Of a stretch of DNA of 64,000 bases, positions 20,819 to 31,050 are shown one piece after another. The stretch is from positions 55,565,232-55,629,231 of the forward strand of contig NC_092349.1 in NCBI RefSeq assembly GCF_963676685.1, given 5' to 3'. A model generated the notes under the pieces. The model was not told the DNA's origin and ran no database searches. It saw only the letters and a program-made list of their open reading frames with translations. Source of the DNA: Mytilus edulis (lineage: Eukaryota > Mollusca > Bivalvia > Mytilida > Mytilidae). The translations under genes were made by a program, and so were the position numbers. How positions within the stretch are numbered: position 1 is the first letter of the stretch; the number at the start of each line of letters is the position of its first letter.

Positions 20819-22140
20819 AACTAGAGGGTCTCAGTAATCTGTGTCGCTCACCTTGATCTATGTGCACATTAAACATAGGACATACATTATAGTTCTGTTT
20901 TGGTGATGATGACTTGTTTGTAAATCTTACTTAACTGAACATTCTTGCTATTTACAACTATCTCTATCTATAAGTAGTTTCAGAGGAAAGGATTTTTGTA
21001 ATAATGTACAAACAATTCATGAAAAATTATGAAAAAAAAGACTTTTAAAAAGGGCAATTATTCTTTATGGGGATTGGTTATTTGGTTCATGACGACTTAT
21101 TTGTAAGTCCTAGTTTGCTAAACCATTTAGCTATCTTCAGTTTATCTATATAACCAAAAATAAATAAATTCCATAAAATTACAAATGCATATGCAGCTAC
21201 TCAACAATGGGTTATTTGAAGCGTCTGAAAATTGTAAGCAAGATAGATCTGCATAAAAAAAAAATGTTTACGCCTCATTAGATTTGATCCAATAGACATG
21301 TTAACATTTAAACCCCTCGTCAGATTTGATCTAACAGCTTTTTTAAAGAGAAATAAGCCAAAAAAAACTGCATTTTGCCCCCATGTCTGTTTTGTGACAT
21401 GTAGGCCATCTTGGTGTATGGTCGAGGTCATTGGATACATATTTTAAAGTAGATACCACAAGGAAGACTTATGCCAAGTATGGTTTTTTTGGAGAAGTAG
21501 TTTCTGAGAAGATTTTTTGTAAAAATACAGAAAATGATTGAGAAATTGTGATTTTTTTCAGTAAAGAGCAATCAATTTTTATAAGAACAATTGACAATTT
21601 TGGTCGTGTTGACTATTTGTAGATCTTACTTTGATTTACACCTTTGCTGTTTACAGTTTATCTATATCTTTTATGCTATTCGAGATTATAACAGAAAGCA
21701 ACTTATAAATTTTCTTTAAATTACCAATAATGGTGGAGAAACATTACAATGGTTTGTCTGATGCTTCTGGAAATTTTTAGCCGGATAGATCTCCATCTAA
21801 ATTTTTTAAACCCCTCGTGATATATTATCTAAATACTGTAATTTTAAAGATATAAGCCAAAACACTGTATAATCCATACCAACACCTCCATGTTCTATTT
21901 TTAGCCATGTTGGCCATCTAGCTTTCTGGCCAGGGTCATCAGATACATTTTTATAACTAGATAACCTTAGTTAGATTTTTGTATAAAAAATGTATGAAAA
22001 TTTTTCATTTAAGAGCTGTAACTCTATGAGTCAATTGGCAATTTTGGTCATGTTGACTTATTTGTAAATCTTCCTTTGCGTAGCACTTATGCTTTTTACA
22101 GTTTATCTATATCTATTATACTATTCAAGATAATAACCTA
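20819..22140 (+). mobile_element. Diverged copies of the 4329-5165 repeat family, in tandem
   Basis: It starts 'ctagagggtctcagtaatct' then 'gtgtcgctcacc'. The phrase 'tttggtcatgttgactt' or close variants returns at about 21075, 21600 and 22050, and 'ggccatcttggtg' / 'ggccatctagctttctggcc' at 21410 and 21910. This indicates two or three nested or tandem units, each about 500 bp. Confidence 0.55.
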
Positions 22141-22260
22141 CAAGAATGTGTCCATAGTACACGAATACCTGATTCGCACTATCGTTTTCCATGTTCGATG
22201 GACCGTGAAATTGGAGTAAAAACAATAATTGGGACAAGTATGGACACTTCATTCAAGATT
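22141..22260 (+). mobile_element. Truncated copy of the 32447-32713 repeat
   Basis: 'aagaatgtgtccatagtaca' followed by 'cgaatacctgattcgcacta' and 'gatggaccgtgaaattggag' match the first 110 bp of 32447-32713. Confidence 0.7.
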
Positions 22261-22844
22261 GATACAGCTCTGAATTTTTTTTGTGATTAAATATTTGACA
22301 CATCATAAGTTTCTGACGTAGAATGAATGTGGTCTAATTGAACTTAAAACAAATACATCAACACAGTATGGTCCAATGTCCAAAATCTTCATGGATTGAT
22401 TCAGCATATCAAAGAACCCCCCCCCCCCCAAAAAAAAAAACAACAAAAAAACAAAAACAAAACAAACCCGGTTTTTAATGAAATCAAAATTGAATTTTAG
22501 GATTCTTTTGACCTTAGCATAATCATTTTGGAAAACGGGACTCAAAATAAAATAATATCGTCATTTTACAACATTAGAGAAAAATTTATTCAATACCAAT
22601 GTTTAGCATGTCACTATCAATCAATATCAACGTATCCCCTTTTTCACCAAACCCTTTTATATTCCTTTCTCACATCTTACTCACTTGTTTCATAATTTTG
22701 TTGCCATTCCATGATCACAATTGGTGTCAAATTGTGACAATCTGCGATATAAACATGTTCTATAACCAATTCTTCAATTCCATTATTCAAGTACCTTTTG
22801 CTTTTTTTGTAGTACTTTTTCAAATTATACTATGCACTTGCACT
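22261..22844 (-). other. 3' flank of zinc-finger exon B
   Basis: AT-rich 3' UTR candidate. A C-run and A-run at 22420-22445 is low complexity. A poly(A) signal candidate lies at 22585-22590. Confidence 0.5.
22585..22590 (-). promoter_or_regulatory. Candidate poly(A) signal for zinc-finger exon B
   Basis: AATAAA on the minus strand ('ttgaataaattt'), about 255 nt beyond the stop at 22845. Confidence 0.55.
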
Positions 22845-24908
22845 TTAAGATGTGTCCATTCCATCTGAATTTGAATCTGTACTATCATCACTCCCTTCGG
22901 ATACCTCTTTTTCACAAAATCGTTCAAGCATAGGATCATTATGACATTTTGTATGCTGATTAAGATTTCTAATACTGTCAATGTTTCTTCCACTAAAGCA
23001 ATCACGCACTCCATCATTATGTTTCTTCATGTGCCTTAACAAACCTGATTTGCTCCCAAACTGTTTTCCGCATAAGTGACAGTGTTCGTTTGCTGTCATA
23101 TTCCTTATGCATTTATCTTCATGTGGTGTTAGCTTATCTTTAAAAACAAATTTCTTTTTGCAATTCTTGCATTTCAAGAGACCCATATTTTTATGCTTTG
23201 ACATGTGTTGTTCTAACTGTAGTTTATACTTAAATACACTTGTGCAGGATTTCGCCTTGCATTTATAAAATTGATCCGAATGAAAGGTGACCTCATGTTT
23301 ACTCAGTTCTGGTATGGTCCTGAAGGTCAATCCACAATATCTACAATTGTGTTTCTGTGTTTCCATGTCTTTTAAATAACGATGGCGGCGTCTATGCCTT
23401 TCATTCTCCTTAGAATCTTTTGTTGAAAATTTACATTTCTTACATTTATAAACATTCGACTTCTTTTGCTTATCAATAGCCTTATTCAACGTTTTAACAA
23501 TACCCTCAATATCATCACCCCCACCACCATCATTATCATCATCATTACCATCTATGTCATCATTATCAACTTCACCATTACCTGTTTCATCGTTTTTGGA
23601 AGCAGTATCACATTGTACTGTTTTTATAGGAATGCAGATAGCATCATGTTTGTTCAAATCATGTTGTGAATCAAAGGATTTTTCACACTTCCCACATTTT
23701 ATTAAAATGATTTCTTCATGATTTAATAAATGTTCGTTTAACTGGTGTTCATCCGGAAAGCATTTAAAACAACCTTTCTCGGGGCATTCAAATACCAAAG
23801 AATGTACTTTTTCCGTATGAACTTTCGAGGAAAGCGTAGTTTTATGATCTGTTTCACATTTATCACAGGAACGAGGTTGTGGTTCTGCACTCTTTTGCTT
23901 TTGCTTTAGTTTTAAGTAATCATGGTGTTTTCTATGTTTAGTATACTGTGTCTTATCTTCTGTTGAGAACTCACAATGTAAACAACGATAAACGTCTTGA
24001 GTCTGTCTTAATTTTTTTTCATTCTGTTGAGCGAGTAAAATTGAATTCATCCCTTCAACAAATTCCTCAACATTATCAGAATTAAACTCTTCCATCGTGG
24101 TTTCTAAACTTATATTCCCGACTGTTAAACTTGCGCCTTTATTCTGATTAACTCCATAAGTCGCACTGTTGATATTATTACTAAATTGTAAAGATTCCCT
24201 ATAATTGAAGCCTTTACCCCCCTCACAATGAATTTTACTCATGTGTTCAGAAAGATTTCTTTGGGCTTTATATATTTTTTTACAAATTTCACATTGAAAC
24301 CTTAATCTTTTGACACAATAATCCTCGTGTCTTTTCAGTGCACCCTTTTGTACAAATACCTGTGCACATTTCCTACATTTCAGGACACCTTGTGATTTGT
24401 GCCATAACAAATGTTTTTGTAGAGCAGATTCTTCTACAAAACGTGATTTACACCCTCTAAGTACACATCTCAATATAGGCTTATCCGAATGTGCTAATTT
24501 TCTATGTATAACCAACCCATTTTCTGTTTTATATTCATTTCCACATTCATCACATGAATATTTTGGAGGTTTACATAAGTTAGACATTCTGAGTTTTCGT
24601 TCGATGTACTGGTGACGTTTATAGTGTCTCTTATGTTCCTTCTTATCACCTGTTGAAAATTCACACTTTTTACAATGCCACACCTTTTCTTGATTGGTCT
24701 CACCTGATCCCTTCTCTCCTTTTTCTGATTGGCTCTTATTTCTAAGCTTTCTGTCAGAGATTTCATTTATTTCACATCCATCAACTTCTATCTGTTCTTG
24801 TAACCATTGTAATGGATCACAGTCATCTTCTTCTAAGGAAATGATATATGGAAGTGGCGATCTTTCTTCACAAGTCTTCTTTAAACATTCCTCCAAATCA
24901 ACACTATC
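22845..24908 (-). CDS. Last exon B: C2H2 zinc-finger array (14-15 fingers)
   Basis: The exon opens at an AG acceptor (24910-24909, 'aatctgcttatag') with GAT AGT GTT GAT TTG and stays open for 687 codons. There is no ATG near its start, so it needs an upstream exon in phase 0, which the BTB exon at 36850-35818 supplies. Fingers (numbered from the TTG codon) fall in three blocks: 74-223 (five fingers), 304-421 (four), 493-596 (four), then one good finger (606-626) and one degenerate (about 633-652). Within each block the fingers follow a fixed order: normal C2H2, normal C2H2, one with a CX4C knuckle, then a C2HC finger ending HEDxC or similar. An acidic D/G-rich linker precedes block 3. The role is presumably sequence-specific nuclear DNA binding, with BTB giving dimers. 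The first block is very close to exon A and later blocks have diverged. Confidence 0.9.
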   Translation of the reverse strand, partial: DSVDLEECLKKTCEERSPLPYIISLEEDDCDPLQWLQEQIEVDGCEINEISDRKLRNKSQSEKGEKGSGETNQEKVWHCKKCEFSTGDKKEHKRHYKRHQYIERKLRMSNLCKPPKYSCDECGNEYKTENGLVIHRKLAHSDKPILRCVLRGCKSRFVEESALQKHLLWHKSQGVLKCRKCAQVFVQKGALKRHEDYCVKRLRFQCEICKKIYKAQRNLSEHMSKIHCEGGKGFNYRESLQFSNNINSATYGVNQNKGASLTVGNISLETTMEEFNSDNVEEFVEGMNSILLAQQNEKKLRQTQDVYRCLHCEFSTEDKTQYTKHRKHHDYLKLKQKQKSAEPQPRSCDKCETDHKTTLSSKVHTEKVHSLVFECPEKGCFKCFPDEHQLNEHLLNHEEIILIKCGKCEKSFDSQHDLNKHDAICIPIKTVQCDTASKNDETGNGEVDNDDIDGNDDDNDGGGGDDIEGIVKTLNKAIDKQKKSNVYKCKKCKFSTKDSKENERHRRRHRYLKDMETQKHNCRYCGLTFRTIPELSKHEVTFHSDQFYKCKAKSCTSVFKYKLQLEQHMSKHKNMGLLKCKNCKKKFVFKDKLTPHEDKCIRNMTANEHCHLCGKQFGSKSGLLRHMKKHNDGVRDCFSGRNIDSIRNLNQHTKCHNDPMLERFCEKEVSEGSDDSTDSNSDGMDTS

Positions 24909-25059
24909 CTATAAGCAGATTGAAATTCTTGGTTTTTCATTTAGAATTTCAAATTCAATTAATACCTGCAGAGCTTACGTTTTAGAAATTAAATTTTTAC
25001 CGGATTTGTAATAACATGAGCAATAAGACGGGTGTCACATATGGCGCAAGATTTACTTA

Positions 25060-25250
25060 CCATTCCTGAGCACCTACGATCACCCCCATTTTTTGGTGGT
25101 GTTCATGTTGCTTAGTCTTTAACTTTTATGTTGTGTCTTGTGTTGTTCTTTTGTTTATCTGTTTTTTTTTTCTTAGCCATGGCGTTGTCAGTCTATTTTC
25201 GATCTAGAGTTTGAATGACTCTCCGGTATCTTCAGTCCATCTTTCAACGA
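25060..25250 (+). mobile_element. Dispersed '...tggcgttgtcag...' retroelement fragment
   Basis: 'ttatgttgtgtcttgtgttg', 'tagccatggcgttgtcagtc' and 'gactctccggtatcttcagt' are shared with 18635-18850. Confidence 0.6.
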
Positions 25251-25399
25251 TTGTTTTTTTCAATTTAAATAACAATGAATTCTTAAAAGCGGTTATTGCA
25301 TTGTTAAGAAATACGCTCAATAAACAATGATTTAAGTCAGTGGAGTTATCAGTCAACTATCTTAATTTACCATTTTATCTTTTAACAATTGTCCTTCCT

Positions 25400-25519
25400 A
25401 TAAAAGATGGACGAAAGATACCAGAGGGACAGTCAAACTCATAAATTGAAAAAATAAACTGACAATACCATGGCTAAAAATGAAAAAGACAAACAGACAA
25501 ACAATAGTACACATGACAC
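25400..25519 (-). mobile_element. Inverted retroelement fragment, split by the hAT-like insertion
   Basis: 'cgaaagataccagagggaca', 'gacaataccatggctaaaaa' and 'gacaaacagacaaacaatag' are the complement of the 25060-25250 family. The sequence resumes after 27221 ('aactaaagaataagcaacac' then 'gaacccc'), which fixes the insertion as later. Confidence 0.65.
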
Positions 25520-25527
25520 AACATAGC

Positions 25528-27221
25528 AGGCATGGGGTAATCGTAATCAGTAATCGTAATCAGCTGTAATCGATTACATTTTGCAGTGTAATCCTATGTA
25601 ATCAGTAATCATGCCATTTCTGATTACAAGAAATCATAATGTAATCGATTACATTGCAAAAAACAGGTGTAATCATGATAACTTTTAGATTACTTTAAGA
25701 TTACATTCATATGATTACTTGCTGATTACAAATCTTGTATATATATATGAAAATAGTTTTTGATAGACAAGATGAAAATAAGAAAATGTAAAGCTTGAAT
25801 GAAAATCATAAAACTAGTATTTACAACGATGGGACTTTGTTTAATGTGATAAATTGTATCATCTAAGTATATATTGTTAATGTCTGTGTCATTTTGGTCT
25901 CTTGTGGTCAGTTGTCTTATTGGCAATCATCTCACATCTTCTTTTTTATATATAAAAAATTTGTATAACCAAATGTTTTATTTTGTTAACAGTTAACTAA
26001 AGGAAATTGCCTCTCCAATATTTTGTTGTGAGATTGAGCTCTTAATTATGACACAAGAATATGCCTTGAAAGCTTTTTTTCCTTGTTTGAAAACTTCTGA
26101 TATTAACTCCAATTTCATATAAGTTTATCCAATATTTTACATAACTGTTAAACTACATTGAAATTCAAATGCAGAAAACATTTAGTTCCAATTTGACTTT
26201 GATGGTTGACATAAATACATGTATTTGAGCCCACTTTATTCAAAATGGAAGTTAAACCCAGATTTCATTTATTGACAAATTGAATAAACTTTGTTTTGCA
26301 TAAATTCGTGTATAATATGTGCTTTCTAGTTTTTTATTCTTTATTAACTTTAAGCCTTAGGGGGGTCCCTTATGGCTCATCAGTATAAACAAGTACATGT
26401 ACAGTATATACATATGGCATAATATTACAAACAAAAGGTGACGTCAGAAGTTTCATGAATACAAAATACCTTTTATTACAATAAATTGTTTTTAATTTAA
26501 AGAGAAATGTATATACTTTCCTAAGTTAAAACGCTGTTTTGTGCTTTCACCTGACAATAATTCTAGTAATTATTGATAAGATCAAGTATTAAATATTTTC
26601 AAACAAAAAATGACAATCAACCACTTTTAACTTTATTGAAATTGTTATATGACAATAAAATTTTAATACCCAAGCTCACCTATTGATTGTTAAAAAAAAA
26701 TTTAAGAAGGGATTAACACCTGTAAAAACATTAATGGATGTGCCAATTATGTCCCAACAGACAATAAAACCATACTTAATTAATTTTTCCTTATTTCTTC
26801 AGGTTTTTTGTTAATTAGGCTCTTGGTTAAAATTTGTAGAGTAAAATAAAGTTATATCTTTAACATGGAGAAAGGACACTTGTCTATAGGTATTTTATCA
26901 AATTACACATGTTACACTGTACTTGTCTATAAATTCTTTTAAATAAGATGAATAAATTAAGGTCTTTCAAAAAATCACCAAAAGTAGCTTTTTTGTGAGG
27001 ATATAAAGTTATAAAAAAAACTTTGATATTGCAATATACAATGTAATCATATTAAGTAATCTAAAGTAATCATGATTACTTCAAAGAAAAATAATCTAAT
27101 GTAATGGATTACATATGAAATAGGGTGTAATTGAATTTGTAATGTAATCGATTACATTTTATTAGCAAAGTAATTGTAAGTCAATCGATTACATTTTTTA
27201 AAGTAATCGACCCCATCCCTG
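25528..27221. mobile_element. Non-autonomous hAT-like DNA transposon, 1.7 kb
   Basis: Left end CAGGCATGGGGTAATCG, right end (inverted) CAGGGATGGGGTCGATTAC. An 8-bp target duplication flanks it: caacatag at 25520-25527 and caacctag at 27222-27229 (one mismatch). Both subterminal regions (25540-25735 and 27040-27210) are dense in gtaatcgattac, the kind of subterminal repeat bound by hAT transposases. There is no transposase frame. A fragment of the '...cttcttttt' retroelement is nested at 25875-25950. It lies in the intron between zinc-finger exons A and B. Confidence 0.85.
25875..25950 (+). mobile_element. '...cttcttttt' retroelement 3' fragment inside the hAT-like element
   Basis: 'gtctgtgtcattttggtctc' and 'gttgtcttattggcaatcat' ending 'cacatcttctttttta' match the family 3' terminus. 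Confidence 0.7.
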
Positions 27222-27229
27222 CAACCTAG

Positions 27230-28089
27230 ATAACTAAAGAATAAGCAACACGAACCCCACCAAGTACTATAGGTATTACATTTTCCCAGCATTAGGTTGG
27301 CCTTTTGTGTACCCAAGACAGGTGAAGGAAGTCAAATTAGGAACGCTGTGATTGGATGTAAGGGTACAATACATTTTTTGATTTATCTATGAATAACTGC
27401 AGTGTGTAAATTTATAATATAAATTTTAAAACTATTGAAATATTTTCTGGAGAATTATTCGAAACTTTTGAACTTTTACTTCTAGCCAAACTTTTAGGAA
27501 GTATGTGACAGCTTTTCCCCTCTTTTTGAAATATTTCATAGCAAATAAATGCAGATTTTTGTCATGGGTACAACTAAAAGAAATTATATTTTACCATTTT
27601 ATTTACCGAATATTCGATTTAAGGGAGATTCTGATTACATACATATCCACATTATACATGTTATATGACACAAAACAGTTAGCTTAATATTGCAAGAAAG
27701 CAATGAAAAGTGGATGGTTAAATTTATGAGTGCTAATTTAAAACATTTCCTAACTGTTTATTGCTACCATATACATGTAGCTATTCCGCATAACACTAAA
27801 GTATGTAACTTAACTTTGACAACATGTCAGAACTCTTTTATCAAAAGTAAGTCCAAACTTAATATAACCTGGTATACACACAAGACAAGGACACAAAATA
27901 CCTACAAGGTCTGAATTATCGTGTTGTCTGGCCTTTTAATAACCAAACGAGTATATACCAATATGGTCAAGGTCATACACGTATGGTCAAAATACTTAAA
28001 TGGTCTAAAACATCTACATATTATTTATACTGATCAATGTCACTACGTAGTCACTAATATATTCATTTTGCCATATACCAGTGGAAGAT
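27230..28089 (-). other. 3' flank of zinc-finger exon A
   Basis: AT-rich 3' UTR candidate with small open frames of no recognised content. A poly(A) signal candidate is at 27598-27603. Confidence 0.45.
27598..27603 (-). promoter_or_regulatory. Candidate poly(A) signal for zinc-finger exon A
   Basis: AATAAA on the minus strand, about 490 nt beyond the stop at 28090. Confidence 0.35.
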
Positions 28090-30069
28090 TCATTCAGTGT
28101 TAATGTTAGCATCCTCTTCACTGCAAGAGGTCATGTCGGACTCTTTACTCCCATCGGACTCATTGTCTTCTTCATTTTCTGATGACAAAAACTGCTTTTC
28201 GGATATGTGGCACTGAGCCTGTTCATATGTAGTCATATTCCTTATGCAGGAGTCTTCATGTCGCGTTAGCCTACTTTTATCAACATATTTCTTGTCACAT
28301 TTTGTGCATTTTAAAAGACCGCTATGTTTATGCTTCAATGTGTGTTCTTTTAACTGCTGTTTTTCCTTATAAACACATCTGCATGATTCAACCTTGCATC
28401 TTAAAAATTGGTCTGAATGATAATTGAGCTCATGTCTACTCAATCCTGATTTGGACCTGAATGTCAATCCACAATAACTACAAATATACATCTTCGGTAC
28501 AGAAACACCTGTTCTCTGCTTCCTATCTAAATACATGTGGTGATCCAAATGCTTTGAATAATACTTTTTATCTTTTGCTGAAAAATTACATCTTTTACAT
28601 TTAAAAACTTTCTTCTGTACACTTTTCTTATTAATGGCTTTATTTAACGTTTTAACAATATTCTCAATATCATCATCATCGTCATCATCCTCCTCATCCT
28701 CATCATCATCATTATCATCATCACAATCATCACCAGAAATGATTTCACCACTATTTTCAGGAGCAGTATCACATGGTACTATTCTATTAGGAGTGCAGCT
28801 ATCCTCATGTTCTTTTAAGCTATGCTTAGTAATAAATGATTTTGCACACTTTACACATTTGAATAAACCAGATTCTTCATACTCTAATACATGGTCCTTT
28901 AACGTGTGTTGATTTGTAAAATGTTTAAAACAACCTTTCTGTGGGCATTCAAATATTACAGTACCGGTATGAACTTTTTTTGTATGACTTTTCAAAGCAA
29001 CTGAAGTTTTATACTCTTTTTTACACTTATCACAAGTATATGTTTGAGGTTCTGCACTTCTTTGCTTGTGAATTTCGTAATTATGGTGCCCTCTATGACT
29101 GTTATATTTTCTCTTATCATCTGTTGCGAAATCACATTTCGTACATCTGTAAACGTCTTTAGTCTGGCTTAATTTTTTTTTATTCTTCTGGGAGAGTATT
29201 ATTGAATTCATCTCTTTTACAAATTCGTCAACATTATCAACATCACCTTCAGGCTTAGTTGTTTTATCATTTATATTTATTCCTTCTATCTTACTAGGTA
29301 CTTGTGCTTCACTGTAGGTGACTGCATCGTTATAATCATGCTCTTGGTCATGTTGTTCTAAGTGTACAGATTTCCAATATTTGAAGCCTTTAACTTTACC
29401 ATGTAATTTTCTCACATGGTCAGCAAGATCTTTTTGGCCTTTATACACTTTATTACAAATATCACATCTGAACATTACTCTTTTGATACAATAATCCTCG
29501 TGTCTTTCTAATGCACCCTTAAGAACAAATACCTTTGCACATTTTCTACACTTCAGAACACCTTGACAATTGTGCCATACCATATGCTTTTGTAAGGCAG
29601 ATTCTTCCACAAAACGTGTTTTACATCCTGTCAGCAAACATCTCAATATAGGCTTATTTGAATGCGCTATTTTTTTATGATGAATCAAACCACATTTAGT
29701 TTTGTATTCATTTCTACACTCATCACATGAATATTTTGGAGGTTTACATAGTTTAGATATTCTATTTTTTCTTTCGATATAAGTGTGACGTTTTCTGTGT
29801 CTCTCATGTTCCTTCTTATCACATGTTGAAAATTCACACTTTTTACAATGCCACATCTTTTCTTGAATGGTCTCACCTGTTTCTGTCTTTCCTTTATCTG
29901 ATTGGCTCTTATATCTAAGCTTTCTGTCAGAAATTACATTTTTTTCACATCCATCAACGTCTACCTTATCTTGTAACCATGGTAATGGTTCACTATCAGC
30001 TTCTTCTGGAAGTGGTGATCCTTCTTCACAAGTCTTCTTTAAACATTCCTCTTCCAAAGCAACACTATC
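28090..30069 (-). CDS. Last exon A: C2H2 zinc-finger array (13 fingers)
   Basis: It opens at an AG acceptor (30071-30070, 'aatctgattatag') with GAT AGT GTT GCT TTG and reads 659 codons to the stop at 28090, in phase 0. There is no initiator ATG, so it depends on an upstream exon. Fingers numbered from the TTG codon: 71-218 (five), 305-421 (four, the third ending HVLEY with its last His lost) and 488-604 (four). Each block repeats the order C2H2, C2H2, CX4C finger, C2HC finger (HEDYC, HEDSC, HEDSC). A linker with DNVDEFVKEMNSIILS precedes block 2, and a run of Asp/Glu (about 442-463) then IENIVKTLNKAI precedes block 3. Exon B is a tandem duplicate: 40-50 bp of intron before both acceptors are nearly identical. 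Predicted product with the BTB exon: 1000 aa. Confidence 0.9.
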   Translation of the reverse strand, partial: DSVALEEECLKKTCEEGSPLPEEADSEPLPWLQDKVDVDGCEKNVISDRKLRYKSQSDKGKTETGETIQEKMWHCKKCEFSTCDKKEHERHRKRHTYIERKNRISKLCKPPKYSCDECRNEYKTKCGLIHHKKIAHSNKPILRCLLTGCKTRFVEESALQKHMVWHNCQGVLKCRKCAKVFVLKGALERHEDYCIKRVMFRCDICNKVYKGQKDLADHVRKLHGKVKGFKYWKSVHLEQHDQEHDYNDAVTYSEAQVPSKIEGININDKTTKPEGDVDNVDEFVKEMNSIILSQKNKKKLSQTKDVYRCTKCDFATDDKRKYNSHRGHHNYEIHKQRSAEPQTYTCDKCKKEYKTSVALKSHTKKVHTGTVIFECPQKGCFKHFTNQHTLKDHVLEYEESGLFKCVKCAKSFITKHSLKEHEDSCTPNRIVPCDTAPENSGEIISGDDCDDDNDDDEDEEDDDDDDDIENIVKTLNKAINKKSVQKKVFKCKRCNFSAKDKKYYSKHLDHHMYLDRKQRTGVSVPKMYICSYCGLTFRSKSGLSRHELNYHSDQFLRCKVESCRCVYKEKQQLKEHTLKHKHSGLLKCTKCDKKYVDKSRLTRHEDSCIRNMTTYEQAQCHISEKQFLSSENEEDNESDGSKESDMTSCSEEDANINTE

Positions 30070-31050
30070 CTATAATCAGATTGAAATTCTTTGTTTTTCA
30101 TTCAGAATTTCAAATGCACTTTATTATTTAAATCTACATTTATACATGTTATACAATTTAGACTACATGTATATCTTAAATTCTAACATGACGTCCTTCA
30201 AACGCTTTGTATATCTTAAATTATTACATACATTACAACATACAAATTTTATCATGTTCTTACACATTTTTGTAAACATGTGTATCTATTTACATTTTTA
30301 AACAATGTTAAATACATGTACAAACAAAAATCTTCCACAAAATGACCATTTTAAACAATTCAAGCATGAAATACCATAGACAGATTGATGAAGACAAGTC
30401 TAGCGCATACAAACTCATTACTGGACATGATTATTTAAGATTATAAAACATGTAATTTTTTTTTTCAAATTCAGACAACATGTTCAAGTGTCCCAAGATA
30501 ATAAATATTCTGCCATTTCTCTTGTAACAACAGCACTAAGACAATTGTTAGAGGGCTATTAGAAAATATATGATGCCTAAGTGTGACAAACACAGAGTTG
30601 GCAAAGTATTACCCGCCCAGGAAAACCCAGGTGGGAAAACCAGTGTTTTCCCGGGCTGGGCAATACTCCCTAAAACAGGTATTACTGGGCAATATGATTT
30701 TTTAAGCTTATTTCAACACAAAAGAGTCAGACTTTTGGTAGTTTCAAAGTGTTATAGCTAAATATATACATTTTATACAGATAACCATTGGGAGTCATTG
30801 CTAAAATTTTCTTTTATTCTCTTCTCCACTATGTAGGCAAAATACAAAATTTGCACATTTTAGGATACCTTATTTTAAAATTTCCTAGCTTTGTTTCAAT
30901 AATTCATACTTTGCAAAAAAATACATTTTATTGCAGTGTGGTAAATTCAAATAGAAATACAATCACATTTACTAAATAAACACCCTACAGGGTCATGTCA
31001 TTAACACTTATACATGTTCATGATGTTAGGCCAACATTAAAAATATTTTT
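30070..31050 (-). other. Intron sequence
   Basis: Positions 30183-30210 (ttctaacatgacgtccttca then aacgctttg) match the inverse of 42545-42578. Positions 30604-30669 form a foldback (agtatt...cccaggaaaac / gttttcccgggctggg...aatact). The remainder is AT-rich with nothing recognised. Confidence 0.5.

Noticed and set aside
25528..27221. CRISPR-like array from the repeated gtaatcgattac motif
   Set aside because: The spacing is irregular, the host is an animal, and the pattern fits hAT subterminal repeats.
24397..30301. Plus-strand open frames over the zinc-finger exons
   Set aside because: They are shadows of the minus-strand fingers; the Ser run is the antisense of the acidic Asp tract.
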